NCBI GenBank assembly: GCA_030141605.1
Contig: JAQGDQ010002376.1
Coordinates: 290,422-354,421 of the forward strand
Origin: Tubiluchus corallicola
Taxonomy: Eukaryota > Priapulida > Priapulimorpha > Priapulimorphida > Tubiluchidae
Reading direction: 5' to 3'
Length of the DNA: 64,000 nucleotides
Below, piece by piece: positions 39,801 through 52,400 of the stretch; the first letter of the stretch is position 1; each line of letters starts with the position of its first letter. Under the pieces are notes generated by a model, which saw nothing but the letters and a program-made list of their open reading frames with translations, was not told where the DNA came from and searched no databases. Position numbers and translations under genes: made by a program.

Positions 39801-41557
39801 TATTTTAATATGATTTCTGCTACGTCTTGCCCGTCTAGACTCTAGACACTCTTCAGCTGTTGGAACGGTAACCACCGCCACAAGTTTTTTACAACCATTA
39901 TGCATCATAATGCAACATTTTGCCAGAGAGAGTGCAAATTTAAATGACTTCATTACAAATTTACTTGCAAAACTGTAAAGTTACTGATTTCTATAAGACA
40001 GTAATAAAATGTGAGTGAGTTAATTACAACACATTTTTCCTTTGAAGGATTTTTTCGGGTTAAAATTTTTTACAATTTAAAAATTATTAATCACTGAAAT
40101 GAGTGTACAGACAACTACCTGCAGTCAAACTGTTGGTTTCCAAAATGCCTTCCCACTGTGATAAAAATTTGCCCTTATAGTTTAAAACTAGTTCTTCTAA
40201 CTGTCTGCCTTCCCTTCCCTTCGTTTGCATGTGTCCAATTGTAATACCATAGCAGCGGCTATAGTAAAGTTTTGTTGTGTAGGTGGCATTAACATTGTGA
40301 TGTCCAGTATATTATAGACTATACATTCATGGTATTAACATACCGAAGACTAACCAGAGTAACTGATTGGTAACACACTGAATCGTTGATACAATTTTGC
40401 AGTTTGTACTCATGCAAAACATGGGGGGGTAAAGAAGCTTAAATTATGCTGCCTGACAAAAGACCGATGAACAGATGTCATGTCCGTTAACTGCTATTTT
40501 GTATTAGAAGTAAAAACACGTGTAACAGATAGCACGAAACCCGCTTAATATGAGAAAATATTTTGGTTCCGTGAAAATCGTATTAACGGGATTCGACGTA
40601 CTGGCTTCTCAAATATGCACATTATTAAAGATTGGTACAAAAATAATCAAGGTTCTAAAATTTGTTGCTAATTACCTATATACAAAATGTGGCTACGAGC
40701 TGTATCTACATGTGTGGCTGTACAACACATGTAAGTAGCTTTGCTCTGTGTGTCCTCTTACAGACTTACACATCTTTATAATAAGTGCTAATTATGTAGT
40801 GTGTTTGTAGTTGTGTTGTATTGTGTTTTTTATTATTTTATGCTTTTTATATACTAACAAATATGGCACAAACTAAACTAAACTAAACTAATAGCTGTAA
40901 AAAACGATGACGATGACGATGATGACGACGACAACGACGACTTACACATCTTTATAATAAGTGCTGATTATGTAGTGTGTTAGTAGTTGTGTTGTATAGT
41001 GTTTTTTTATTATTTTATGCTTTTTATATACTAACAAATATGGCACAAACTAAACTAAACTAAAATAGGTTAATGCTAATAGCTGTAAAAATAATAACGA
41101 TGATGATGATGACAACAATGAGTTTAAATATTAAAGATTACCAGTGATGGTGGTATTTCTGATCGAAGTCGGCCTGTAAACATATCGCTCCACAGCGCCC
41201 TCTGGAATGTAGAATGTGATCTCAGTGCACCCGCAATTGCTTTTGCTGCATCTACGCCAACTGTGTTGCCCTCCAGTTTTAGTGCCTTCAATGAATGGCA
41301 TTCTCGAATTGCCTTAACAACTTCTTGAGCTAGAAACATCAACTATGATTCAAAATGAACTCACAAAAATAAGTCTGGTAAATTAATAACTGAATGTTAC
41401 AGGCCAGAACAAGACATCACTCTTACTCACCATCTTCGGCTGTGTCTAGTTTAAGTCCTCGACCGGAAAAACTAACAATTTCTGTATCAATGTCCACTGA
41501 TACTGTAGCGTGAGCCAACTGTTCTTCAAGGTCCTTCACTTCTGATTCAGCTGACAT
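30882..41557 (-). CDS. RANGAP1: Ran GTPase-activating protein 1, complete, 12 coding exons, 555 aa
   Basis: RanGAP1 stimulates GTP hydrolysis by Ran on the cytoplasmic side of the nuclear pore. Minus-strand exons: 41557-41431, 41329-41142, 39464-39285, 38812-38678, 38420-38262, 38054-37841, 37072-36988, 36294-36147, 33916-33809, 32211-32106, 31546-31458 and 31010-30882. All phases join (1668 nt including stop); human has 587 residues. The LRR domain fills about residues 30-360 with family signatures [37 protein letters not shown] (R96 matches the conserved Arg of fission-yeast Rna1, Arg74), [61 protein letters not shown] and LDLNG. VLASLSDDEG starts the acidic linker ([14 protein letters not shown]). 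The C-terminal domain, about residues 415-555, has the SUMO consensus IKSE (K513), split by the last intron (GLIK|SEDK), as in human LLKSED. It is convergent with PRPF3 and divergent from DNTTIP1. Confidence 0.96.
31654..31732. repeat. Small foldback sequence in a RanGAP1 intron
   Basis: CCTTTATAGCCTCAATGATT at 31654-31673 is followed, inverted, by AATCATTGAGACTGTAAAGG at 31713-31732 (18 of 20 pair), separated by about 39 AT-rich bases. It lies just upstream of the 31546-31458 exon. It looks like a very short MITE or a hairpin, and no family is recognised. Confidence 0.6.
34634..34731. mobile_element. Short palindromic MITE, copy 1 (GCCGGTTTCAC family)
   Basis: The left end is GGGGCCGGTTTCACACAGTC, then ACTAAATTAATG. 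The right end is GACTTAGTAACGGCTTTATG, then AAGCTGAGCC. The ends are roughly inverse copies (CGGTTTCA...AGTCACTAA against TTAGTAACGGCTTTATGAAG). The same element occurs at 47642-47749. It lies in the RanGAP1 intron between 33916 and 36147. Confidence 0.6.
36507..36593. repeat. Perfect 36-bp inverted repeat with a 15-base loop
   Basis: The left arm 36507-36542 (starting ACATTATATTTTACATTATA) is exactly the reverse complement of the right arm 36558-36593 (ending GTAAAATATAATGT), with a 15-base AT-rich loop. It is nearly all A and T, and lies in the RanGAP1 intron between the 36147-36294 and 36988-37072 exons. On a transcript it would form a strong hairpin, and in DNA it could extrude as a cruciform. 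Confidence 0.9.
39608..40598. mobile_element. TA-flanked TIR element in RanGAP1 intron 2
   Basis: The left end CGGTCGAATCCCAGTAATAT and inverted right end CGTCGAATCCCGTTAATACG match well with one gap, and TA lies on both outer sides (39606-39607 and 40599-40600). The GAATCCC and AAAACGAAACTC/TAATACGAAACTC words are typical of nonautonomous mariner-like ends. It is about 1 kb. The only frame of note (39750-39953, minus) is not recognisable as a transposase. Confidence 0.7.
40764..41115. repeat. Tandem duplication, unit ~176 bp, with GAC/GAT-rich ends
   Basis: ACTTACACATCTTTATAATA begins copies at 40764 and 40940. Each copy runs through TTATGCTTTTTATATACTAA, then AAATATGGCACAAACTAAAC, then TAATAGCTGTAAAAA, and ends in an imperfect GATGAC/GACGAT tract. 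Copy 2 has a few substitutions and a small insertion (ATAGGTTAATGC). It lies in RanGAP1 intron 2, just downstream of exon 2. Confidence 0.85.
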
Positions 41558-43465
41558 AACTGCTTACAAGTTTCCTAAAATGTGAAAGCAAAACTTAATA
41601 TTGCTACTGTTTAATTTAAATAAATTTTAAGGAAGCTACCGATTTGCTCGCAAATACGGCTGTCGCGTTTATTAATTCCTAAAGTTTGTTAAACGTTTAC
41701 ACGATACTTGCCAAAAGAAATGATTCCTTTTACACAACAAAAAGAGTTAAATTTATGCATTTAGGGAAGGGGAGATGTAAGTAACTGTTTGAGTCATAGG
41801 AACGAATTCACCAAATTCTACTCACAGTAACTACTCATCAAATTAGTTAAAATCGTCGAAATCGTCATTACATGTACTTTCATCTGTATCATTTAGCTTG
41901 AAAAGCACAGCACATAGTGACTCTAGCATTTATGATTATTTATCATCACCGTGACTCGATTGATTAGTATCGGTTACAGCAACCCATGAGAAACGTTACT
42001 ACACATACGGTGAAATACTTGGAACACGCTTTGAGTTTGTTTTGTTTTTCTGATATGTTAAATCTAACATTGATCCATCCGTAGTCACTCCTTATTAAAC
42101 TGCGGTTTTGGCACATAATGTGAAACTCATGAATCAATTTATACAAGAATTTTCTTCACATTGCACTGTCCAGGTTGGAAATTATAAGTGCGAGAACCTT
42201 GGAGTAGCTGCACATGGCTTAGCTTATCAGTTTGATTTAGAAGCAAGTTGAAGAAACAAGAGTAGGCGGGCAGCAGCAAGTATACTTAATACAGTCACCA
42301 CATTATTGGTAGCATGTGACATCATTTCAGAAGTAAGCTAAAGTGAAACTGTTTATTGTTTACAAAAATCAGAAAATGTTTAGAGGGACTAAACTAAATG
42401 CTCCATTTTATACATGTAAACGTGACCTGGCTGAAGTTTTCATAGACAAATGGACACAGTCTGCGGGGCAGTTCTTCTGGTAGTGTTTTTTTTTTACTTA
42501 AAATGTTTATTCTCAAAATTTTAATGAGAAAAAAGTTTAAATGTTTTCCTCTCATTAGTACTAAAAAAACAACAAAACGCTCCACATCCTAATACTCAAA
42601 GTTACAATACAATTATCTGAGAGCACTATGGCTTCAACTGTGCGAACACTCCCCTCTGTCACATTGGTTACATCTTCCTTGTGATGTAGGCATTACCATT
42701 TACCGTGCTTCCCTGTTGTAGTCAGCTATAATGTTACCTCATTAAGCTGATGAGTTTGTTGCTGTGAAACTTTTTTACTGTTTTCAATAAAATAGTTTAT
42801 TTTAGCTAAATCCGTGCAGTTCTAGTGTTTCTTGTTAATGACTCTACAATTATTACTTGAGCCTTGAGGTAATATTTTTTCCGTGCGCCTGTACATGCTG
42901 CAATTTGTCATTACGTACTGCGTCGTATACGAAAAAGTGGCAGCAGCAGAACGTCAAGCTATAATTGTAGATATCTCTATATACTTTACTGTACGCTATC
43001 TACTGTAACTACTTTATGAACTTTGTATTGGAGATGAATACCCTTTTTGAACTGAAGTGAAAAAATGGAGGTCTCCAGTACAGTGACAACTAACAAAACT
43101 TGTTCAACCCACTCGTATCAAAAATAAATTACAGCAATCACATTATATAAAAACAATAAACCACGTTTTATGAATAGTCGGGTGTGTCTACAATATGTAA
43201 TTAGAAATTACCACATAAAGTCAGTGAAAAGAGCAAAAAAGTGTAAATTAATTTTCAGAACTCCGCTTTGCTTTTCGCGGTCACGTGCTAATGTTGTGCG
43301 TAGCCTGCTGCCACCTAACGATTGTATTAAGACTAATTTTTGTACATGTTACCTCCTAGTAGGTGGCCGTACTGACCTTTCGAGCTTTCTGAGCCTTTCT
43401 TATACAAACGACGTGGAAATGAAAAACAAGGGGAAATGATGTTCGTGAATGCTTTTTTCTAGCAA
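41558..43465. promoter_or_regulatory. Divergent intergenic region shared by RanGAP1 and DNTTIP1
   Basis: The two start codons are 1.9 kb apart and point away from each other, so both promoters should lie here. An acceptor-like GCTTTTTTCTAG ends three bases before the DNTTIP1 ATG, which suggests a 5' noncoding exon for that gene within this stretch. Short ATG frames precede it at 43421-43464. No TATA box or named factor site can be supported. No further coding exon was found. Confidence 0.5.
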
Positions 43466-46400
43466 ATGTCAATTTTTGCGAAACTGACAGGGGAGAGACG
43501 GTCGTAAGTATTAATCTTTGGTTTATAGTTTATAAAAAGAAAAATTGCTTTTGCAAAATACTGTACTGGTCTATACCGTCTTCGGAGAAGAGAACTTTGA
43601 AGATCACGTTTTGTTCATGAATTTAATGTACTCAGGCATTTTTTGATGTAACATCACGCGTCTTCATCTTTGCATTAACTGAGTGGAGCTTTGTGCATGT
43701 CTATGCTGACAATGATGGACAAAGACTTATGTCTGTATATTATTAATGTGTGAAGAGTGATGTAATTTGACGGGTCTGTGTGGAGAACAGATTCGATGCA
43801 GTTTAGTTGAAAAATCCGTTAAATAGTTTTAATTACTGCATATGGGCACTCATTTACAATATTTAACAAATGTTCATTCAAGTGTTAGGCAAAACATGCT
43901 GTCTTTGCTGGGTATTATTGGCATTACCAGTATGACTTATTTATATTAACTAGAAATAATAAATTACATTATAGTTTTTAATTCTTTAGGGAACTTCTAC
44001 GGAATTTGCAAGAATTATCACATTATACAGGTCAACGTCGTTTTCAAGAAGACATGCCAGTTGTGCAACCAGAGTTTTCAGGTCTAGGAATTCCTGGAGC
44101 TCCTGTGGGACCGGGAGCACCCAGGGGACAGGCTCCACCTGGAGGGTATAGTGGTCTGGCTGCTAGGTCATTACCTGACACAGAAAGGTATTTTAAATTA
44201 TGCGATCAACAAATAATGCAATCAATATGCGATCAACAAATAAACTGTTGATCCACATTCACATCTTGCATCAAAGTCTGATCCACAAAATGTTCACGCA
44301 TATGCTTCAAACAACACGAGAAGAGTTGTTTGTCACATTGGAAAATTTTCTCACAAAAACTGAAAAGGAGTTAACAGCGATGTGACTCTAACATTAACCA
44401 AACTTGGGCACTGTAATGGTGCCTGTTTGTTTAAATGTTCAGTGTTATCCTTAAAAGAACAAAGGTCTTTAATTATCGCACCAAAATCAAAATATTTTTG
44501 GTCAGCATCTTCACACGACAATATATCTACTAACTTGAAATTAGATAAGCCAGTATGCTAGACAATGTTGCATAACAACAAGTCTCTTTGATTATAATAA
44601 CGTACACACTCACATAGAAAAACTAAAAAACGTCAACGATATTGTAAAAAAGAGAGTGTAGTAGTCACAGTTTAAGAGTTCATTGTACTTCATGGTACAT
44701 TCGATATATTATGCTCTTGCTTATTCTCTAATTACAGATAATCAATAAACGTAACAGTACTTGTGTCACTTACTGGTAACTAGATACATCGTGATAATCC
44801 TAAACCACAGATGCTATAACCCGTTATGTTCTTGATTTGGTAAACACACCAGTATTGAAAGTTTTCACTTGCATGTTTGAGATGTAATAGTAACAGACTT
44901 ACTTTATTACCTCAGAAAATGTCGCTGGAAAATGAAAAATATAACCACTTGTTGAAGAACACACAAGTACAAACATAACAGCAACTACCACAATGTAATT
45001 AGTGTGTTAATTAAGTTCTGATTAGTTTTGCATTTTGCTTGTGGTATAGGCCTATATCACGGGAGCTGCAAGCACGTTTCTAAAGCACTTGTGGTGTGTT
45101 AGTATAAATTTTATTGTGTCTTTGAAAAATAAATGTATTTCTATGTCATTCTTAATAACAATAAGTTTTGTCTCCTCGTGCTTTTGTTAAAAATCATTTT
45201 TTCAGCTTTTTTGATCTAATATATGAGGACTGTGTAATCAAGACATTTAAAATGTGTTCAGAGAAATGCATCTATTTTTGCCTACGTTTGTTTATGATTC
45301 TTTTTAGGTCTTACATTAGGTTTTAAGTTACAAACTTGTTTTTATTTCTGGCACTGTAGGCAATAATTATCATATGTTTCAACACTGCTGAAACACTGTT
45401 GGTTTTACACAACAAAAATGGTCCTTGATTCGTTAGTTAGTTCTTACTTTTTCACTATTGCAAAATTTTTCATTTTCCTGTTGCAGGGGAAAGAAATTTC
45501 GAAAGTGTATACGTGTGTTTGTACAGTTTTATGTTTATGCATCATTTCGCAGTATCATGTATATGCATCATTTCGTTAAATTTTCTTAATACAATTACAA
45601 CAAGAACAAACAAATCTATAATTAAATTACATTAATTATAAAGTTTAATAAAGTGATTTGAATACATATTAAATTAGTGTTTTTTCTAACTGCTTATAAT
45701 TTAAAATCAATCATTTATACAGCGTTCAGGAAGATTGTCAATATCCTAGAGTCGGGCCTGATGACATGTTACCTGGGCTTGTTTCTGGAAATATCGCACC
45801 TGGTGGGAATGAAGATGAGGAACCTGAGGATGTTGCCATGGTAACAGTTAATATTTTAAATTCTTTAAAAAGATTATTTGTGGTAATTATGCTGAAACTT
45901 TATTATGGCTTTAATGTGAAAATGTAGCTGGTTGAGTTCGGCCACTAAACTATTAACTAATAACAAAAGTGGCATTTTCGTTCACAGGCAATAAGCTTTT
46001 GCGGTGGCTGAGAACACTGCTGAGGTGTTGCATAATGCACCGGGGTGACTATTAGGTGCGCAGTAGACAATAACGCAGAGTACTTTCACGTTACTAATTA
46101 AGTTTGTTTGTTTTTTCCTTCATATATCAGTGCGTCATGTTTTTCCGTTTCGTGCAACAGTGTTATCACGTCTTTTCAATAACACTCTCTTAACCGGCCA
46201 GCCCCTTTAACAAACAGTTTTTGATTCCTTTGTCTTCTACTGTCTAAAACGTTAATTATGTCCAGATCTTGCAAAATGTCCAAAAATGTTTACTTGCATG
46301 TTTTCCCACTGCTGACCTGTTTGAGCATCTATGGTGATTTAACGTGTTTTGGCAGTTTTGTAGCATTTTAAGTAATGCAAATCTTAGTGCTTATCTACCC

Positions 46401-49400
46401 TAATGAATATTCCTGTTGCCTAACATAGCGTGATACTAACCTGTTTAACACCTGAATGTGGCAAGGATGTTCTGAAGTCGAGGAGCCGTGATCGTTGCTA
46501 ATTAGGTGTTACATATTTTCGCACAATAGCGAACACTTGGACTTAGATATGGATACGTTTTCATGTAAAACCCATGTTTGATTTGCTTTGACATCCAGTT
46601 TGTGTAGTGATGTTATCTAAATTGCTCTTAGACAGTTAAAAACATATTCAAACATTTCTTTCTTAGCTTATTTGTATTTTTAGTTTTTATGTGTTTACAT
46701 AATTTGATTATTTTAACAGATTATTCCAGTGAGTATGAGGTTGCAAAACTTACATAATTTTCCTGCATCAGCTATGGCAAACAAGACAAACAGCAGGTCA
46801 CAACTGATGGCTATGCATAGAGCAAAGTAAGATTCTCTTCTTGCCTGGAAATATGATCATTAAAAAGTAACACCTTGCACCTTGAATCCATATTGTATAC
46901 CAAAACTAAATATTTTCTAAAAATATTTTTTTAATAACGTGGTAGAGCTAACCACCAATTATGTCCATTAATATTATTATAATTATTTTGTTGTTGTTGT
47001 TATTATTATTATACATGAAAGTAATGTACCATGTCAGACTGTACACCTTTGTGTTATATTGATTACCATAGATTTTTGTACTTTGTGTGCTCACAGCGAG
47101 ATTGCTAGATTAGTAAAAATTAGCCAACAATGATGTGCCACATCTGATTGCAAATTCTGTGTTCTGTTGTATGGCAAATAGTAGGTGCCATGTTGTACAA
47201 TAGAAAAACTCTTTCGATTGAATACCAAAAACATGCCTTGAGCGACTCGCTTCTGAAGTACTGTTCGACGTGCAGGCTAGCAATTAGGAATGTTCGGGAT
47301 TGGGGTCACTATGGTCACTCGGATTTTTCTTAAACCCCAAATTACTCGTCCTGTCTTGATCCCTATTCCTTATCTCGTTCTATCCCTGTTACTTTTGTGA
47401 TTAAAAATGATAATATTTTTTTCAATTGAATAAATGTTTTTAAATTTAGCTAAAATTTAGTGTAGTGAAGGAAGCGTGTGACAGTTATAACAATGCAAAA
47501 GAAAAGTTGTAAAAGAAAATGGTGATACTGTTTTAATTTCAGTATGATAAACACACAGACCTATCAACTTCAGGAGACAGTATATCTGGAGATTTTTCAA
47601 AAAAAGTAAAAAAAAACTAGAGATTCCTTAAAAAGCTTAAAAGCTCAGCTTCCTGAAGCCATCACTAAGTTAACAACATTATTTATTATCAGTTTAGTGA
47701 TTGTACTAACAATGGCGTTAACTTAGTGACGGCTTTGTGAAACCGGCTCGTGGTTCGCTAATTTGGAACAGCAGAATATAATTGTTTTCCATGCAAAATA
47801 GGCTTACTAAAGAGGCAGTTGGGATGTGGCAGCGCTCTTTTTTAGTTTTATTCACTAAAGTCGAAATTTACCGATCTTTTTGTTTACCTTGAGAAAGCCA
47901 AGGTGTACTATGAAGCCCATAAGAAATGAGTTAAAATCGTGAAACTCACAGTAAAACTGTGAGAGCTGAGATGTTGGAGCATATGACGGCAGTTTCTTCT
48001 TTGTAATGTTATACACTATTATGTGAATGGCACTGCTTCTTATCACTTAACTCATTCATTTACAGATTTGGCTGCGTCACAAGTACAGCAAAGTCGCTTG
48101 ATTTACTACGACAGAATTTGCAGAAGAAAATAAATAAAGACATTGATGAGTTGATACAATCGTACTTAGATGTAAGTTTTATGAACAATCTTTTAATTAG
48201 ATGATAGTGATCTTTTGGAAACTCTCAGAATATGCAAATGTTGTTCTTTGGTGATAGAATAAATTGAAATTCATCTCTTAAGGTCGCCAATAACCTGTTC
48301 AAAATGGAAGTTTGTAAAAATGGCAAAATTTATTATCTTTTTATGTTCATTACATACTCACAAAACTAATGTCGGCAAGTGAAAAACCATGACTATGAAA
48401 CATGTAAATATTAAGAAATTGTTTTAACTCAAGTGATAACTTCAAATTTATAGGCTCATTTATAGGAGGAAAATATACACTGTTATGCACTTTTTGTTTC
48501 TTCTGTAATTTTTGACTATTTGTAATGCATTAAAACCAAACATCATTACAGCACCAAATGAAATTAGATAGCTCTATTCTTCACATCATTCTATGATTAC
48601 CATTTTGAAGATACTGTGAATCTTAACTGCATCTCTCAGTCAGCATTCACTTTTACGCAAAGATGTCTTCAATTTATTTACGCACACCAGTAGATGCTAC
48701 CATGATAACTACAAAACACTTACTTTGTATTTGTAATGAGCTGCGAATTGTTTGCGCTTTAATCTGTGCTATTAGCTTCATTTATCCTTAGCACGCTTTG
48801 TTGGTAAATAACGTAGTCTAAGATTCAGTTTATACCAATCTGTGGCTTTGGATGGGTTTACCTTTTGGTGGCGATATTTTTTTTAAATTTTGTAATTGGC
48901 CACTTATGCCGGGTTGTACATAACATTTTGCTAGGGGTACAAAAACAACAATTATTGCACAGAACAGTTTATTACATCAGAGCATTGTTCAAACAATTGC
49001 TGGTGTGGAATCCTCATACGTCTTGCAATGCCTGCAATCTTGAAAGTTATGATAGAAGCAGTGACATAAATTCTCTGGAATTAGTTTTTTCGATTGAATT
49101 GAATGGCTTGGAAATTCACCGAACCTCTGCCCTGCCAAACACACCAAATGCAGAGGGGTGCTAAGATGATGGAAAGCATGCCTTTGGTCAGTATTCAACA
49201 GATAAGCTTGTGAACCATCTGCAAGATGTGTTGGAAGATCTTGACTTCTTTGAGTCACTGCTCTGATCATACCCTCAAGCTTGCGTTTTGTGCGAGTCTT
49301 GTATAAGGCATCCACTTCAAGTTTTGATGGCAAGATAGACTAGCCATCATTTTGTTCTACTACTCATTATTGGTGTACTCCCCTAGCCGAAGGTCGTGCA

Positions 49401-52400
49401 CCACCCTTTATGAAGGGTAGCACAATATGTAATTCTCACTTCAATTTTCATTTCAGAAATATTTTAATCCATGTATAGAGAATATTAAGAAAAACAATGG
49501 TGATGAATCAGTTTCAGAAGAACACGTGCACACAGTATGCAGACAGATACTCGAGGAGGTATAGATTCCTTTATTCATTGCATTTGGTAGAAGTTGTCAT
49601 TAATGGTGTTCTGTTGGAATGTAATTACTATCTACTCGTAGTTTGCTTAATTACATTTTGGAGTACTTTTTGTTAATATTGCAATGCTTGCTGTGATAGT
49701 TTTGAGATTATGCATTTTCTGTACATTATGAAGTAGGCCCATATTTGTAGATGAAAAACAACACAATTTATTAAAACTTTTACTATACATAGTTAAAATC
49801 ATGCCAACGTTTCGACAAACTACAGCTGTCATCATTAGTGGCAAATTTTACAAACATACAACCAGTTTATATAGGTAGAGCCTATTATGCACTAATTAAG
49901 TAGTTAACAGTAGTTACCTGGCAAATAGGTAATGATTAAGCAGACCTGAAGCAAAGAAATCGATATAGTAACAAATAGCTAAGTATTTGTGCATTAAGAG
50001 AAGGCTTATAAGGGTACACAGATAAACTTCCTTTTATTAATAAGTCCTAGCTATTTGTACTTCTGGTCGCAGTGCTGAAATTATTAAAATCAGCTTTGTG
50101 GCCAGAGGCACAAATATGGTCATAAGTGCTGGACTGAGGAGAATTTTTTAATTTTTTGCCAGTGCTAGACGAAATGCCGAGATACAACAATGTGAAGTAA
50201 AAAAGCTTTAGTAAAGTTATGTTGTTTTTAACTATAAATGTTTTTAAGTGCCCGTTTATTGGCCTTTATAATTGGCCTTTATTTATTTGTAGACATTTTA
50301 TAAGCTATAATAGAAAATTTAAAGAGATAAAACTATGAATTATTTTGTTTGTTGGATGTGTTGTTAGAAAAATCATTAAAATGCATTTCCACCATATATA
50401 GGCTAAACGTCTGTATTCGTCTCCCACACGAGGTAGTACACCATATCCAGATGTATCTGATTCAGAAAGTACTACTGAACTAAGAATGAGTCGAATTATA
50501 AATAAGGTAAGTGTATGGAATATTTTGTACAAAATATAGCATATTAACACTTGCTTTCATGAAGCGTCTCTTGAAAAGCCCTTGTAGAATGTTTGTAATA
50601 TATTAACTTGTGCAACACTGTGAAAATGATAGTCTGAAAACATTTTAATTTATAGCGAAGACCTTCGAGCAACGTGTATCAAATATATCAGTTGTCTAAA
50701 AATTTCATTAGTTTTCAGTCCGCAGATGAATTTTTTTTGGAAATTTAAGATTATAAAGCTGAAAGTCACTAACAGTGTTAGATTATTCCCTTTTATCACA
50801 TATAACTTTTCCAAGCCCCCAAAATGTCCTTCCTTTGACCTCTGTGGCAAGGGATGTCTAATAATAATATGCTTGCGCACTGGCTTTTACGATCGTAGTT
50901 TGATGAGATGCTAAAGCGATATGTTGTTGGTCGCTTTCTGTTGAGTCGTCTAAGACAATTTTGTAAAACTTCTCATTCCTTAGTGGTGACCAAGCAAATA
51001 GTTCACTAATTATTATGAACCTGACCAGCTTGAATGTGACTGATATTGATGCTGACAAGCTCAGTTCAATATTAACTGTAGTATATTTTACTGTTTTTAT
51101 GCTTTTAATGACCATTCTCATTGGGTTAGATGTATGCGTTGTAGCACTGATTATGGTAAAAAATTTTCTCAGAACAGCGGCCAATCTTTTCCTGGCAAAT
51201 TTTGCAATTTCGAGTGCCTTACTTTCTTTGTACAACATTCATATGTTGATAGTGCGGCATTATGTTACCGACTTTAGTGCTCTGCATTGTGCAGTGAATG
51301 GTATTGTTGTGTGTGGACTGCTCACAGAATGCTTGATCATGGAAGTTCTGATGACAATTGATAGATACATCGCTATCATCTATCCTCTACATTATCACCA
51401 TCTCAGTACTAACTTGAATAGCACTATCACTATCTTTGTGTCTTGGATATACTCTTTTTGCATAGGAATAGCATCTTCATCGTGGTTTACCTTTTTGAAT
51501 AATACGGAGGTTAAGGATGTTACAAAATGTGTCATAGCCCGTCAGGTTCACCCCGAATTTTGTCTTTATTTTGCTGCACAATATGCCATAGCATCTTCAG
51601 TCATCTTCTTCATTTATGCAAGTGTATTTAAAGTTGTTCTACAGCATAAAATCCAGTTAGCTAATGCAGTGCCTGATAGTCATCAAAACTATCTGAATTT
51701 AATAGAGCGGATCAAAGCTGCAATATCTGTGTTTGCAACTGTTGGAACATCATTGCTGTGTTTTGCAGCTTTTTTTGCACACTTGGGTATTACCTGTGCT
51801 ACTGAGTTGGAACTTAAATCATTGAAGCAGAGTGCTGACATATTAATAAACATCAGCGCATTGACAAATATTATCCTCTATTTCTGGAAAATAAAGCAGC
51901 TGCGGGAGTTTTTCCTGAAACTATGTGGAAAGCGTCACAACAGCATAGTTGCTACTTCTAGTCAAAATCCGTGCTGATAACAAACTAAGTGATTGACCGT
52001 GAAACAGTGCGTAGCATTGAAAGTGTTCATTTTAACAGTTTAATTATGAAATTTATTAAGTAAAACTTGCAAGCTACTTAAACAAAAATATTTTGTTTCC
52101 CTCTCCCAAATGTATATATGTATATATATATATATTTACATATATGCTTACATATATATTTACAAATATTACATATATGTCTACTGTATAGTAAGTCCTT
52201 GTTTTAATGACTCTTTGTTTATTAATGATTCATTTAACAATAATGACTATTTGCCATCTTTTTCTCCTTCAATGCCGACTTTGCTTACTTTAAGTACTAA
52301 ATTAGCACTAGATTTAAATGAACGTTAATTGTATATGTTTATATTTGCGCACGTGCGCGCATGGGTACTTAACAATGTTGTAATGGATATAGTCCACCTG

